Of a DNA stretch of 64,000 bases, positions 28,639 through 39,828 are shown piece after piece. Position numbers and translations under genes: made by a program. The stretch's first letter is position 1, and every line of letters starts with the position of its first letter. This DNA is from an uncultured Amylibacter sp. (lineage in GTDB: Bacteria; Pseudomonadota; Alphaproteobacteria; Rhodobacterales; Rhodobacteraceae): contig CANMGS010000002.1 in the NCBI GenBank assembly GCA_947497475.1, positions 620,001 to 684,000 on the forward strand. The letters are read 5' to 3'. The notes beneath the pieces are model-generated. The model was not told the DNA's origin. It made no database searches and worked only from the letters and a program-made list of their open reading frames with translations.

Positions 28639-28775
28639 TGTATCGTATCCTGCCAAGGTTTGTTTCAGTGTTTTGTTCTTTTTGTTGCCCCTTTGTTCTC
28701 ATATGTTTGTTCTTTTGTAAAGAACTTTATGAGAACATTGGTGAACAAATTAGAACATCCTTAACTAAGATATAT
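28639..28775. other. AT-rich promoter space with GTTC/GAAC repeats
   Basis: The gap between recG and the 39-aa ORF holds GTTC at 28675, 28695 and 28709 and GAAC at 28722, 28733, 28743 and 28753. The arms at 28709-28725 form a perfect palindrome GTTCTTT-TGT-AAAGAAC. The last four repeats are spaced 11, 10 and 10 bp, about one helical turn. Confidence 0.6.
28722..28736. promoter_or_regulatory. LexA-type box upstream of the 39-aa ORF (GAAC-N7-GAAC)
   Basis: GAACTTTATGAGAAC has the same spacing and orientation relative to its gene as the uvrA box in this window. It lies 84 bp upstream of the small ORF start on the minus strand. Extra GAAC copies at 10-bp steps could be auxiliary half-sites. Confidence 0.6.
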
Positions 28776-30866
28776 CTAACCTATTGATAACAAACGAATA
28801 GATTTTTCGTGTTCTAATAGGTATAAAAGCGTGATCACGGCGTTACCACGGCGTGATTGCAGTTTTGCATCCTCATGGATCAGCAATCTGGCGTCATCAT
28901 GGGCAATTTTCATCAGGGTTGTTTGGGCTTCCAAATCACCAACACGGAACCGTGCAACACCAGATTGCGCTGTTCCCAACAGATCCCCTGCACCGCGTAA
29001 TTTCAAATCTTCCTCTGAAATTCGGAACCCATCTTCGGTTTCACGCATGACAGTCAAACGCCGTTCTGCCGTTTTGCCCAAAGGGGATGCATACATCAAC
29101 AAACAGGTGCTTGCTTGGGTTCCACGTCCAACACGGCCCCTTAACTGGTGTAATTGTGCCAAACCAAAATGTTCTGCCTGTTCAATCACCATGATTGACG
29201 CATTGGGGACATCCACCCCCACCTCAATCACAGTTGTAGCAACCAGAATTGACGTTTCACCGTTGATAAACGCCTGCATGGCTGCATCTTTTTGCGCCAC
29301 AGGCATTTGCCCATGCACCAATCCAACGTTTTCATCACCCAAGGCCAAGCGCAGCGTTCTAAACCTATCTTCGGCGGCGGCATGATCCACCAATTCGCTT
29401 TCTTCGACCAATGGACACACCCAATAGGCTTGTTTGCCTTCAGCAATCGCAGCTTTCAAACGGTCAACAACTTGATCCATACGGGAATTCGAAACCAACA
29501 CAGTGCTAATCGGTTTCCGCCCCGGTGGCTTTTCATCCAGAATAGACACATCCATATCACCGTAATGCGAAAGCTCTAATGACCGTGGAATTGGTGTGGC
29601 TGTCATCACCAAAACATCAACAGCATCACCTTTTGCGCCCAAATCCATACGTTGACGCACTCCAAATCTGTGCTGTTCATCGATCACTGCAATACGAAGC
29701 GCAGAAAATTCCACATCTTTTTGGAATACGGCATGTGTCCCCACCAAAATATGGATATTTCCTTCAGCCAACGCGTTTAACTTTGCTGTGCGTTCTTTGC
29801 CCTTATCGCGCCCTGTTAGTATTTCCAGAACCACGCCTGCCTCTTCGGCCAAAGGTTGTAGCCCAGATAAATGCTGACGCGCTAAAATTTCCGTCGGGGC
29901 CATCATCACACCCTGCCCGCCTGCCTCAACCGCGGCTAGGATTGCCATAAAGGCCACAAGCGTTTTACCAGCCCCTACATCCCCTTGTAGCAAACGGTTC
30001 ATACGGTTGTTGTCCGCCATATCCGTTGTGATCTCATCAATCGATCGGCTTTGTGCGCCTGTTGGCTTATATGGTAAAGATGCCAGCACTTTATTACGCA
30101 GTTTACCCGTTCCCAGTGTCGGAATACCTTTGGCGCGCCGCGTATTGGCGCGTGCAATCGCCAAAGTGGTTTGATGCGCTAGAAACTCATCATAGGCCAA
30201 ACGTTCACGTGCTCTGGCTTCACGTGACAGATCAGATGTGGATTGTGGGGCATGTGCTGCCAAAACCGCGTCTTTCCAAGATGGCCAACCGTGTTTCTTC
30301 AAAACTGAGGGTTCAATCCATTCAGGCAAATCGGGCATACGTGCCAAAGCCCCTTTAGCAGCTTTTTGGATCAACTTTTGGGTAATCCCAGCTGACATAG
30401 GATACACAGGTTCAATGGGCGGAATATTGTCTGCCTCATCCACAGATAAAATATAATCTGGATGCACCATTTGTGCCAAACCATCAAAGACTTCCAACTT
30501 GCCAGAAATAATCCGCTTCTGCCCAGATGGCAGTTGTTTTTGCAACCAATCCTTACGCGCATGAAAAAACACCAACTGAAAACTGGCGTTTGAATCCTCG
30601 ACCATCACACGATATGGGCGGCCTTTGACGGCATTGGGTTGATGCAAACCAACAGTGACCTCTACAGTCACAACAGAAGGTAAAACCGCATCATTAATAG
30701 TTTTGATAGGATTGCGATCAATCAAATTATGCGGCAGCGTGAACAGCAAATCAGCAGGCTTTTCCACGCCCATTTTGGCAAAATGCTCTACTGTACGCGG
30801 TCCAACCCCATCCAGACCTTTTAGGTCAGCGAATAATGGAAAAAGTATTTCAGGACGGCGGCTCAT
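28776..30866 (-). CDS. recG: ATP-dependent DNA helicase RecG
   Basis: Remodels stalled replication forks and Holliday junctions. The 696-aa protein has an N-terminal wedge OB domain (about residues 50-150), then superfamily 2 helicase motifs: Walker A LLQGDVGAGKT, DEQH box (VIDEQHRFGV), TATPIPRSL, and QLRGRVGRG. Seven bases separate its start from ligA, so the two are likely cotranscribed. Confidence 0.96.
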   Translation of the reverse strand: MSRRPEILFPLFADLKGLDGVGPRTVEHFAKMGVEKPADLLFTLPHNLIDRNPIKTINDAVLPSVVTVEVTVGLHQPNAVKGRPYRVMVEDSNASFQLVFFHARKDWLQKQLPSGQKRIISGKLEVFDGLAQMVHPDYILSVDEADNIPPIEPVYPMSAGITQKLIQKAAKGALARMPDLPEWIEPSVLKKHGWPSWKDAVLAAHAPQSTSDLSREARARERLAYDEFLAHQTTLAIARANTRRAKGIPTLGTGKLRNKVLASLPYKPTGAQSRSIDEITTDMADNNRMNRLLQGDVGAGKTLVAFMAILAAVEAGGQGVMMAPTEILARQHLSGLQPLAEEAGVVLEILTGRDKGKERTAKLNALAEGNIHILVGTHAVFQKDVEFSALRIAVIDEQHRFGVRQRMDLGAKGDAVDVLVMTATPIPRSLELSHYGDMDVSILDEKPPGRKPISTVLVSNSRMDQVVDRLKAAIAEGKQAYWVCPLVEESELVDHAAAEDRFRTLRLALGDENVGLVHGQMPVAQKDAAMQAFINGETSILVATTVIEVGVDVPNASIMVIEQAEHFGLAQLHQLRGRVGRGTQASTCLLMYASPLGKTAERRLTVMRETEDGFRISEEDLKLRGAGDLLGTAQSGVARFRVGDLEAQTTLMKIAHDDARLLIHEDAKLQSRRGNAVITLLYLLEHEKSIRLLSIG

Positions 30867-30872
30867 ACACCT

Positions 30873-33014
<2,142 letters not shown>

Positions 33015-33074
33015 TCAATATTATATCATATTGATTTAAAGCACTCAGACAAAACCGTCCATTGATTCCTTATG

Positions 33075-33785
33075 TTATCCAGCTTCGGCAAGGGCGGGTG
33101 TTTCAACACCAACGGGGTCCCGCAAAACATAACCACGTCCCCAAACGGTTTCGATATGACTGTCGCCACCTGTGGCTTCGGCAAGCTTCTTACGCAACTT
33201 ACAGATAAACACATCGATGATTTTCAATTCAGGTTCATCCATGCCGCCGTAAAGGTGATTCAAGAACATTTCTTTGGTCAATGTTGTTCCTTTACGCAAA
33301 GAGAGCAATTCAAACATCTGATACTCTTTACCTGTCAAATGTACTTCTTTACCGTCAACATCGACAATTTTTTGATCTAAATTCACGTTGATACTGCCTG
33401 TCGCAATAATACTTTCAGCATGGCCCTGTGATCGACGTACAATTGCATGAATACGGGCTACAAGTTCGGCGCGATCAAATGGTTTAGTCAAATAATCATC
33501 CGCCCCAAAGCCAAACCCTTTTAATTTATCTTCGACTGAATCATATCCAGACAGAATTAAAATTGGCGTACGCACTTTTGCATTGCGTAATTGGCGTAAT
33601 ACTTCGTGCCCATCCATGTCAGGTAAATTTAGATCCAATAGTATAAGGTCATAATCATATAACTTTGCAAGATCGATACCTTCTTCGCCTAAGTCAGTTG
33701 CATAGACATTAAAATTGGCATTTTGCAGCATCAATTCGATACTTTTGGATGTAGTGGGATCGTCTTCAACTAATAAAATTCGCAT
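33075..33785 (-). CDS. ctrA: Cell-cycle response regulator CtrA
   Basis: Master regulator of cell cycle, motility and gene-transfer functions in alphaproteobacteria. The 236-aa OmpR-type protein has a receiver domain (acidic pocket EDDPT, phospho-acceptor in [13 protein letters not shown]) and a winged-helix domain ([27 protein letters not shown]). The ATG follows GGAGG. A TTAA-N7-TTAC element upstream suggests autoregulation. sciP lies just upstream on the same strand. Confidence 0.96.
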   Translation of the reverse strand: MRILLVEDDPTTSKSIELMLQNANFNVYATDLGEEGIDLAKLYDYDLILLDLNLPDMDGHEVLRQLRNAKVRTPILILSGYDSVEDKLKGFGFGADDYLTKPFDRAELVARIHAIVRRSQGHAESIIATGSINVNLDQKIVDVDGKEVHLTGKEYQMFELLSLRKGTTLTKEMFLNHLYGGMDEPELKIIDVFICKLRKKLAEATGGDSHIETVWGRGYVLRDPVGVETPALAEAG

Positions 33786-33838
33786 AAAATCCTCCGCGAC
33801 CGGTCAATTAATATTGTAATTACTTTGTAGAAAAATGG

Positions 33839-33853
33839 TTAATCATGAGTTAC
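33839..33853. promoter_or_regulatory. CtrA-binding-site candidate (TTAA-N7-TTAC)
   Basis: TTAATCATGAGTTAC, with another TTAA following, differs by one base from the full CtrA site TTAA-N7-TTAA and lies 54-68 bp upstream of ctrA. Confidence 0.45.
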
Positions 33854-33881
33854 TTAATAGAAAAAAGTTTACTGATACAAT

Positions 33882-34160
33882 TTAGGGTTGTCTATAGCTT
33901 TTCAATTTAGTTGCCTTTAATGCGGCAAAACCATGCGCTTTGATTGCTGTGTACCATTCGTTAAACTCATCTTCCGATAATGCGTACATATCGCAGGCTT
34001 CTGCCATTGAAATCAGATTGGTTTCCACACCTAAAACAACAGTAGCTTTGCGCGATGCAACCCATCTTTTCGTAGAAACAGGCGGCAAATCCGACCGCGT
34101 AAATTTACGACCATTTGGCAAAGTCACATAGGCAGGACCATTGTTTTTCTTTAAATACAT
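33882..34160 (-). CDS. sciP: SciP/DUF1153 CtrA-inhibitory protein
   Basis: A 92-aa helix-turn-helix protein of the DUF1153 family; in Caulobacter SciP binds CtrA and blocks its promoter activation. Seen here are the N-terminal TLPNGRKFTRSDLPP, STKRWVASRKATVV, an HTH region ISMAEACDMYALSEDEFNEW, and the family-typical end LKSYRQP. I choose the internal ATG (MYLKKNNGP) over the ORF start four codons upstream because close relatives, from memory, begin there. It sits next to ctrA, consistent with the role. Confidence 0.85.
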   Translation of the reverse strand: MYLKKNNGPAYVTLPNGRKFTRSDLPPVSTKRWVASRKATVVLGVETNLISMAEACDMYALSEDEFNEWYTAIKAHGFAALKATKLKSYRQP

Positions 34161-34280
34161 ATCCGCTCGCATTGATAACGTCGCGTATTTTTGCCCTGAA
34201 ATCCTTAATCACAAATGAAAGCGGCTCTTGTGAATGTCTAAGGTTTTACGATAAAGCGAGCAATTAAGGAGATCGTAACC

Positions 34281-35423
34281 ATGGCATTAGATACACCATT
34301 ACCGTTGAATTCGATGGGCTTTGCCAAAGAACCCAAAGATACACGTGTGCTTGTCGCTATGTCAGGCGGCGTAGACAGTTCCGTTGTGGCAGCGCAATTG
34401 GCATCCGAAGGGTACGACGTGGTTGGTGTCACACTACAGCTTTATGATCACGGAGCGGCTTTGGCCAAAAAAGGTGCATGTTGTGCTGGGCGTGATATCC
34501 ATGATGCACGCCGTGTGGCTGAAGAAATGGGTTTTCCCCATTACGTTCTGGATTATGAGAATAAGTTCAAAGAAAGCGTGATCGACGAGTTCGCTGATGC
34601 ATATCTTGCGGGTGCAACCCCCGTCCCATGTATCCGTTGCAATGAGCGCGTGAAATTCCGCGATCTGTTGGAAACCGCCAAAGACCTTGATGCGGACTGC
34701 ATGGCAACAGGCCACTACATCCAACGCTTCCAAGGTGACGAAAAAGCAGAGCTACACAAAGCCGCTGACGGAGACCGCGATCAATCCTATTTCCTATTCT
34801 CAACAAAACAAGAACAGCTAGATTATCTGCGCTTCCCATTGGGGCATCTGAAATCCAAGGCAGAAACACGTGAACTGGCCCGTAAATTCGGTCTGCCCGT
34901 TGCAGACAAGCCAGACAGCCAAGATATCTGTTTCGTTCCAAACGGGTCCTACGCCGCTGTCATCGAAAAACTACGACCTGAAGCAGCAGACCCAGGCGAT
35001 ATCGTCCATCTGGATGGCGAAGTTTTAGGTCAGCACAAAGGCATCATCCACTACACCATCGGCCAACGCCGTGGTTTGGGCATCGGCGGGCGTGATCCGC
35101 TTTATGTGGTGAAATTGGATGCAGACACAAAACAAGTTATCGTTGGTCCGAAAGAGGCTTTGGGTACAACAACAGTCCCTGTACGCGAAATCAACTGGCT
35201 GGGTGATGAACCGTTTGAATCTCGCTCTGAATGGCATGTCAGCGTTCGTGTGCGCTCTACCCGCGCACCTAAAGAAGCAATCATCCGTCCTATTAGCGCC
35301 ACCGAAGCCTCCGTTGAACTGCTTACGTCAGAAGAAGGCGTCGCCCCAGGCCAAGCTTGCGTATTCTACGAAACCGAAGGCACTAGGATTTTTGGTGGTG
35401 GCTGGATTTGGCGTGGGTATTAG
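34281..35423 (+). CDS. mnmA: tRNA-specific 2-thiouridylase MnmA
   Basis: Makes 2-thiouridine-34 in tRNAs for Lys, Glu and Gln using ATP and relayed sulfur. The 380-aa protein has the PP-loop [15 protein letters not shown], the catalytic cysteine pair in [16 protein letters not shown] and [11 protein letters not shown], and the [10 protein letters not shown] segment. The ATG has GGAGA upstream. Sulfur would come from a desulfurase such as the IscS-type enzyme in the suf operon. Confidence 0.96.
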   Translation: MALDTPLPLNSMGFAKEPKDTRVLVAMSGGVDSSVVAAQLASEGYDVVGVTLQLYDHGAALAKKGACCAGRDIHDARRVAEEMGFPHYVLDYENKFKESVIDEFADAYLAGATPVPCIRCNERVKFRDLLETAKDLDADCMATGHYIQRFQGDEKAELHKAADGDRDQSYFLFSTKQEQLDYLRFPLGHLKSKAETRELARKFGLPVADKPDSQDICFVPNGSYAAVIEKLRPEAADPGDIVHLDGEVLGQHKGIIHYTIGQRRGLGIGGRDPLYVVKLDADTKQVIVGPKEALGTTTVPVREINWLGDEPFESRSEWHVSVRVRSTRAPKEAIIRPISATEASVELLTSEEGVAPGQACVFYETEGTRIFGGGWIWRGY

Positions 35424-35467
35424 ACTATAAACCTTTGTATTATTTTGAGTATTACGAAGGTTTTTAC

Positions 35468-36082
35468 ATGTTTTACTTAGATAACTTCCCAGAATCGCCA
35501 AAAAAACCAAATGGCTATTGTAATCTAACGAACTCATCTGAATGGATGCCTTGGCTAATTTGTATGGTTCCCCGCAGTATAGACACTTCCGTAGCAAGTT
35601 ATTTTTATTCAAATGCAAAACACATTATTGTTGGTTTGGAAATGAAAGCAGGACTAATCATTCCTCATCAAGAAAGTCGAAGTACTGGTTCGGTTTTATT
35701 TGAGCCATATTTTCAAATTATGTCATTTGAATTTTGTGTAGGTGTATTTTCCCTTTTTGAGGGGCTAGGTTCTTTTATCTACCTCGTGAACAACGGTAAA
35801 AACGGTTCAGAAGGGGAACGAGTTATCACCAATAATTGGATATCAGCGATTGTAAATACATACGATGGTGATGGAGAAAAAGATTTAGAATCTAAACTTA
35901 AGCTTGTGAAGTCTGTACGTGATAAAATGCATCAAGATAAGCTTGGTATTAGAGAAGACATTGATTGGCATTCATTTGACTATGACCGTGCATTCAAACC
36001 AGCATTAGAAGCAGTTCAAATTATATTAACCAATTGTGAAGAAGCCATTCCAAAAAATACTAACCTCTTATATAATCAATGA
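35468..36082 (+). CDS. Orphan hypothetical protein, AT-rich
   Basis: A 204-aa protein (ATG at 35468 with GAAGG seven bases upstream; the track starts 20 codons earlier inside mnmA). It is visibly richer in AT, Tyr, Phe, Asn and Lys codons than its neighbours. The C-terminal half looks helical, with a RDKMHQDK segment after a long loop that only loosely recalls HEPN-type RxxxxH motifs (the spacing is three, not four to six). I do not recognise a family. Composition and position at the edge of a gene-poor islet suggest recent acquisition. Confidence 0.6.
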   Translation: MFYLDNFPESPKKPNGYCNLTNSSEWMPWLICMVPRSIDTSVASYFYSNAKHIIVGLEMKAGLIIPHQESRSTGSVLFEPYFQIMSFEFCVGVFSLFEGLGSFIYLVNNGKNGSEGERVITNNWISAIVNTYDGDGEKDLESKLKLVKSVRDKMHQDKLGIREDIDWHSFDYDRAFKPALEAVQIILTNCEEAIPKNTNLLYNQ

Positions 36083-36180
36083 AATTTAACATGAAGCCCC
36101 CCACTAACACCATTTCGCTAGCAGATTTTTTTCTTATCTATGCTGTATATGGTTGAAAATGGTGGGCCCACCAATGTGGT

Positions 36181-36333
36181 TTATAGAACCGAACAAGGTT
36201 GCCCTGCCTTGCGCTTAGTTTGACCTGTCATTTTAGCGGTTTCCTCATATGACGCTGTTAACCGTCCTTCGGAAACCCGAAAACCAATATGTGTCGACGG
36301 GACTGTTATACCCTGCAAAACGTTGATACGGCG
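36181..36333 (-). pseudogene. Possible remnant of a formylglycine-generating-enzyme-like gene
   Basis: Between two in-frame stops the minus strand reads about 50 codons containing VPSTHIGFRVSEGRLTA. The HIGFRV motif is typical of the extreme C-terminus of SUMF1/FGE-sulfatase-modifying and EgtB-like proteins. No start or N-terminal domain exists, so it would be a decayed tail. The match rests on a short motif. Confidence 0.3.
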
Positions 36334-36355
36334 TTACACCTGCGTGCGGTGAGTG

Positions 36356-37342
36356 CTACTGTGCGATCTTGGTCAGTGTTTCTATCTCAACGATCTGCCC
36401 TTCACGCAGAACCTCTGCCGTAACCGTATAATTCCCGGCAACCCAGCCGCCACGTGGGGCTTTTTTACCAGAAAAATACATTTGTGTGGCTCTGTTGCGC
36501 TCAAGTGGGTCATATGTTTTTGTTATGATCTCACCTTTTGCATTCATCAAAGACAGGCGGATTTGGTCGCCCTTTTTTACATTGATCGCGCGAACATACC
36601 CAACAAGTGCACCTGCCGTGCGTGTCGGTATATAGTCTTGAAATGTTTCATTCTCGATGTCTTGTATGGTGATCCGACCATCTGCAAATCCAAGGTTAAT
36701 GATTTGAGTGGGTTGATAGGCCAATATCTCTTGTAGGTTTTCTGCCCAAAGATTGCCTTTTGGCAATTCTCCGCATTGGGTGATTTCATTGGGATTTAGA
36801 AACGGATCGATCTTTTCTCCATCTTTACGTAAAGACAGATGTACATGCGGGAATTGGGTTTTACCAGATAAACCCACCTGCCCGATTACATCGCCAGCTT
36901 TAACAAACTGTCCTTTTTTGACAGACACACTGCCCAGTTTCATATGGCAGTACTGTGTTTCCCATCCATCATCATGTTCGAGCACCAAACCATTTCCGCA
37001 TTCTTTGCCCTTATAGGCTGCGCGATCTGCATCGCTTTGCACCAATTTATCAGGCATAGTGTTGCGCAATCCCAAAACACGGCCATCAGCGGAAGCGAGG
37101 ACATTTACGCCCTCTTCCATATCTTGAAGTGTGAGCAATCTAAAATCCGTACCTTTATGGCCATCATAAGTAGCGGCTCCACAGCCAAAGTCACGCACAA
37201 CTTCGCTATCATCCAAATCCATATATTGCTGGATATAACAGCTCTTGCCCAACTCACACTCAATGGGCAGTTGCAAAACGGGTGGTTCTGCCATTGCTGG
37301 AAATGATATTAAGGATAAACCAAAGAATACGCGAAAAAACAT
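36356..37342 (-). CDS. Secreted M23-family (LytM) peptidase
   Basis: A 328-aa periplasmic protein with a signal peptide (MFFRVFFGLSLISFPAMA). The LytM domain (about residues 55-180) keeps zinc ligands in GHKGTDFR (HxxxD) and HVHLSLR (HxH), so it should be an active peptidoglycan endopeptidase. The C-terminal 140 residues form a beta-rich unknown region. It is divergent from the M20 peptidase gene. Confidence 0.88.
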   Translation of the reverse strand: MFFRVFFGLSLISFPAMAEPPVLQLPIECELGKSCYIQQYMDLDDSEVVRDFGCGAATYDGHKGTDFRLLTLQDMEEGVNVLASADGRVLGLRNTMPDKLVQSDADRAAYKGKECGNGLVLEHDDGWETQYCHMKLGSVSVKKGQFVKAGDVIGQVGLSGKTQFPHVHLSLRKDGEKIDPFLNPNEITQCGELPKGNLWAENLQEILAYQPTQIINLGFADGRITIQDIENETFQDYIPTRTAGALVGYVRAINVKKGDQIRLSLMNAKGEIITKTYDPLERNRATQMYFSGKKAPRGGWVAGNYTVTAEVLREGQIVEIETLTKIAQ

Positions 37343-37412
37343 AATTACCTCTTTAACTTAATCCCGAAATCTATTTAGTTTCTGACAATCCACAAGCGAA
37401 AGAATCCATACC

Positions 37413-38786
37413 ATGTCATTAGAGAAAGTTCTTGCCCATATTGATGCCGATCAAGACGCAGCACTGGCGCGATTGATCGAGTTATTGAAAATCGAAAGTG
37501 TCTCAACTGATCCTGCTTATGCAGCAGAATGTGATAAAGCTGCGGATTGGTTGGTGGATGATCTGAAGTCGATTGGGTTTGACGCATCAAAACGCCCTAC
37601 CCCTGGTCACCCTATGGTCATGGCGCATGGGGATCAAACGGACGGTACGCATGTGCTGTTCTATGGGCATTACGATGTGCAGCCTGTTGACCCTTTGGAA
37701 TTATGGAATTCTGCACCTTTTGATGCAAAAGTCGAAGACACGCCAAATGGCCCTGTGATCCGTGGGCGTGGCTCATCTGATGACAAAGGCCAGCTAATGA
37801 CATTTGTTGAGGCTTGTCGTGCTTGGAAAGCTGTGACGGGATCACTGCCGACTAAGATTTCGATCTTCTTTGAAGGTGAAGAGGAAAGCAGCTCACCGTC
37901 TCTTGTGCCATATATGAATGAAAACAAGGATGAGTTGCAGGCAGATGTCGCTCTGATTTGTGACACTGGTATGGTGGAACCTAATACCCCCTCTATCGTG
38001 ACGATGTTGCGCGGTATGGTGAAGGCTGAATTTACGATCACAGGGCCAAGCAAAGATTTGCACAGTGGCATGTATGGCGGCCCGTCTATCAATCCATTAC
38101 GCGTGATGAGCCAAGCTTTGGGCGCGTTACATGATGAAACTGGCCGCGTGACATTGGAAGGTTTTTATGACGGGGTTCCTGAATTGCCTGCGAATGTTGC
38201 TGAGCAATGGAATAATCTCGATTTCGACGGTGATAAATTCCTGAACGAAGTTGGATTGTCAAAACCTGCTGGAGAAAACGGACGCAGTGTTTTAGAAATG
38301 TTATGGTCACGCCCAACGGCTGAGATTAACGGTATGTGGGGTGGATATACCGGCGAAGGTTTTAAAACTGTTCTGCCTGCGGAAGCCAATGCCAAAGTCA
38401 GTTTCCGTTTGGTAGGGCAACAAGACCCTGACCAAGTTGAAGCAGCCTTTAAAAAGCACATAGAAAAGCACCTACCAGAAGATTGTACGGTCACATATCA
38501 TTCCACAAGCGGTGACAGCGCATCAAATATGGCGATTGATCATCCTGCATTTGAAAAAGCCCGTAATGCATTATCAAATGAATGGGCTAATGAAGGTGTG
38601 TTTGTTGGGTGTGGTGGTTCCATCCCTATTGCGGGACATTTCCAAGATATCGTTGGTTTGGAAACCATGCTCATCGGCTTTGCCCAAGATGATGATAGTA
38701 TCCATTCGCCGAATGAAAAATACGACCTGCGCAGTTTCCATAAAGGTATCCGCAGTTGGGCGCGTATTTTGGACGCTTTAAGTTAA
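37413..38786 (+). CDS. M20-family dipeptidase
   Basis: A 457-aa zinc-dependent peptidase of the ArgE/DapE/CPG2 group. The first metal-site segment is VLFYGHYDVQPVDP (about residue 85), GRGSSDDKGQ carries the bridging aspartate, and FEGEEESSSPSL holds the catalytic glutamate pair. A dimerisation (lid) domain follows at about residues 190-340. No signal peptide. It is likely a cytosolic dipeptidase. Its stop overlaps the convergent neighbour by 9 bp. Confidence 0.88.
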   Translation: MSLEKVLAHIDADQDAALARLIELLKIESVSTDPAYAAECDKAADWLVDDLKSIGFDASKRPTPGHPMVMAHGDQTDGTHVLFYGHYDVQPVDPLELWNSAPFDAKVEDTPNGPVIRGRGSSDDKGQLMTFVEACRAWKAVTGSLPTKISIFFEGEEESSSPSLVPYMNENKDELQADVALICDTGMVEPNTPSIVTMLRGMVKAEFTITGPSKDLHSGMYGGPSINPLRVMSQALGALHDETGRVTLEGFYDGVPELPANVAEQWNNLDFDGDKFLNEVGLSKPAGENGRSVLEMLWSRPTAEINGMWGGYTGEGFKTVLPAEANAKVSFRLVGQQDPDQVEAAFKKHIEKHLPEDCTVTYHSTSGDSASNMAIDHPAFEKARNALSNEWANEGVFVGCGGSIPIAGHFQDIVGLETMLIGFAQDDDSIHSPNEKYDLRSFHKGIRSWARILDALS

Positions 38787-39272
38787 CCGTCTTTTGGCTG
38801 ACCAAAGTAAAGCACGCGAATATAAATCGTGAAAACCGAGTAATGCTGAAAACAAAAAGCCCATCTCGGTTTTCCCGTTTTGTTTATGGAATTTAGCCGT
38901 TACAGCGGATCCAAAATACAATCGTGTACCCTTCTCTTGTGGATGTATTGATAACCACGATGATGTGCGGCCTGCATTTAGCAATATTTGAGTTTCTGTA
39001 CGCTCCGTAAGTTTCCATAAAGCAAAATAATTGGATTGGTTCGATGCCAAAGCTACAACGTCTTGGTCTGTTGAAGAAGCTGATGCAAATAGTTTTAGAA
39101 GGAACCGTTCCAATTTGAACAATGGCGTTTTGTAGAAAGCGTTTATATATGCTTCTAAACTGACGCGACCTTGAAGTTCGCAGTAATAACAATCCGCATA
39201 TGCATTCAGTTCTGTTGCATAGGTGTCCAATAAACTGTCCTCTGGGACATCGCATTTGTTTATAGTACTCAT
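38778..39272 (-). CDS. Conserved hypothetical protein (164 aa)
   Basis: I use the ATG at 39272, which follows AGGTG, eight codons inside the track ORF. The protein has no signal peptide. An N-terminal DCYYCELQGRVSLEAYINAFY segment, a central SSWLSIHPQEKGTRLYFGSAV strand pair, and a C-terminal LLGFHDLYSRALLWSAKRRL helix remind me of unnamed small proteins common in Rhodobacterales. No catalytic motif is apparent. Function unknown. Confidence 0.65.
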   Translation of the reverse strand: MSTINKCDVPEDSLLDTYATELNAYADCYYCELQGRVSLEAYINAFYKTPLFKLERFLLKLFASASSTDQDVVALASNQSNYFALWKLTERTETQILLNAGRTSSWLSIHPQEKGTRLYFGSAVTAKFHKQNGKTEMGFLFSALLGFHDLYSRALLWSAKRRLT

Positions 39273-39531
39273 TTTGCACCTGTAGTGGCCATTCAATACC
39301 TAATTTTTTGTGTTTTTGTATTTTATGTAAACAACCAAATTGTCGCTGATATGATATGATATATTACGTAACGTCACTTGGTAGTAATCTTGAATGGTAC
39401 TCATGATCATATATCTAAGAACCAGCCTTGGGGAAGTGGGCCCTTTAAGTAAATGTATACTTTAGGCGGTAAGTAGTGTTTTTGCCATAGTTTGATGGCT
39501 GTGTAGCGTAATGATTTCTGGGTCTACTTAA

Positions 39532-39807
39532 TCAATCAGTGACACGTGCTGAACGTCCACCACGTCTTTTTGATTTTGCAGATTTTTGACCATCCTTAAT
39601 TACACTCGTCATTGGATGGTCGGGATGGTCAGTTTCATACTCATTCAATAATTGAATTAAGTAATCTTGCATATTCCCGACAGGTGTATTCATTGCCCAG
39701 TCTAAAAAAATCATACGGCATTCTTCCAAAGATACACCTTCTATGCGGTATGCTTCATAAATCATACCACGCGGATCAATATCTAAATTCCCTTTGAAGA
39801 CAGCCAT
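39532..39807 (-). CDS. Conserved hypothetical protein (91 aa)
   Basis: A small acidic protein with a basic tail (KSAKSKRRGGRSARVTD). The opening NLDIDPRGMIYEAYRIEG and EECRMIFLDWAM segments feel like a conserved Rhodobacterales family, but I know no function. The ATG follows GAGGG. It starts 21 bp after glnE ends and is likely part of that transcript. Confidence 0.65.
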   Translation of the reverse strand: MAVFKGNLDIDPRGMIYEAYRIEGVSLEECRMIFLDWAMNTPVGNMQDYLIQLLNEYETDHPDHPMTSVIKDGQKSAKSKRRGGRSARVTD

Positions 39808-39828
39808 GTCACCCTCGAAACATTGTTT

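Noticed and set aside
28537-28764. 75-aa plus-strand ORF in the recG-scaffold gap
   Set aside because: Antisense to the 39-aa ORF, no ribosome site, composition of a shadow frame.
36160-36200. Possible minus-strand tRNA, because TGGTGGGCCCACCA resembles a tRNA 3' end region
   Set aside because: No T-loop GGTTCGAATC or cloverleaf can be traced in either direction.
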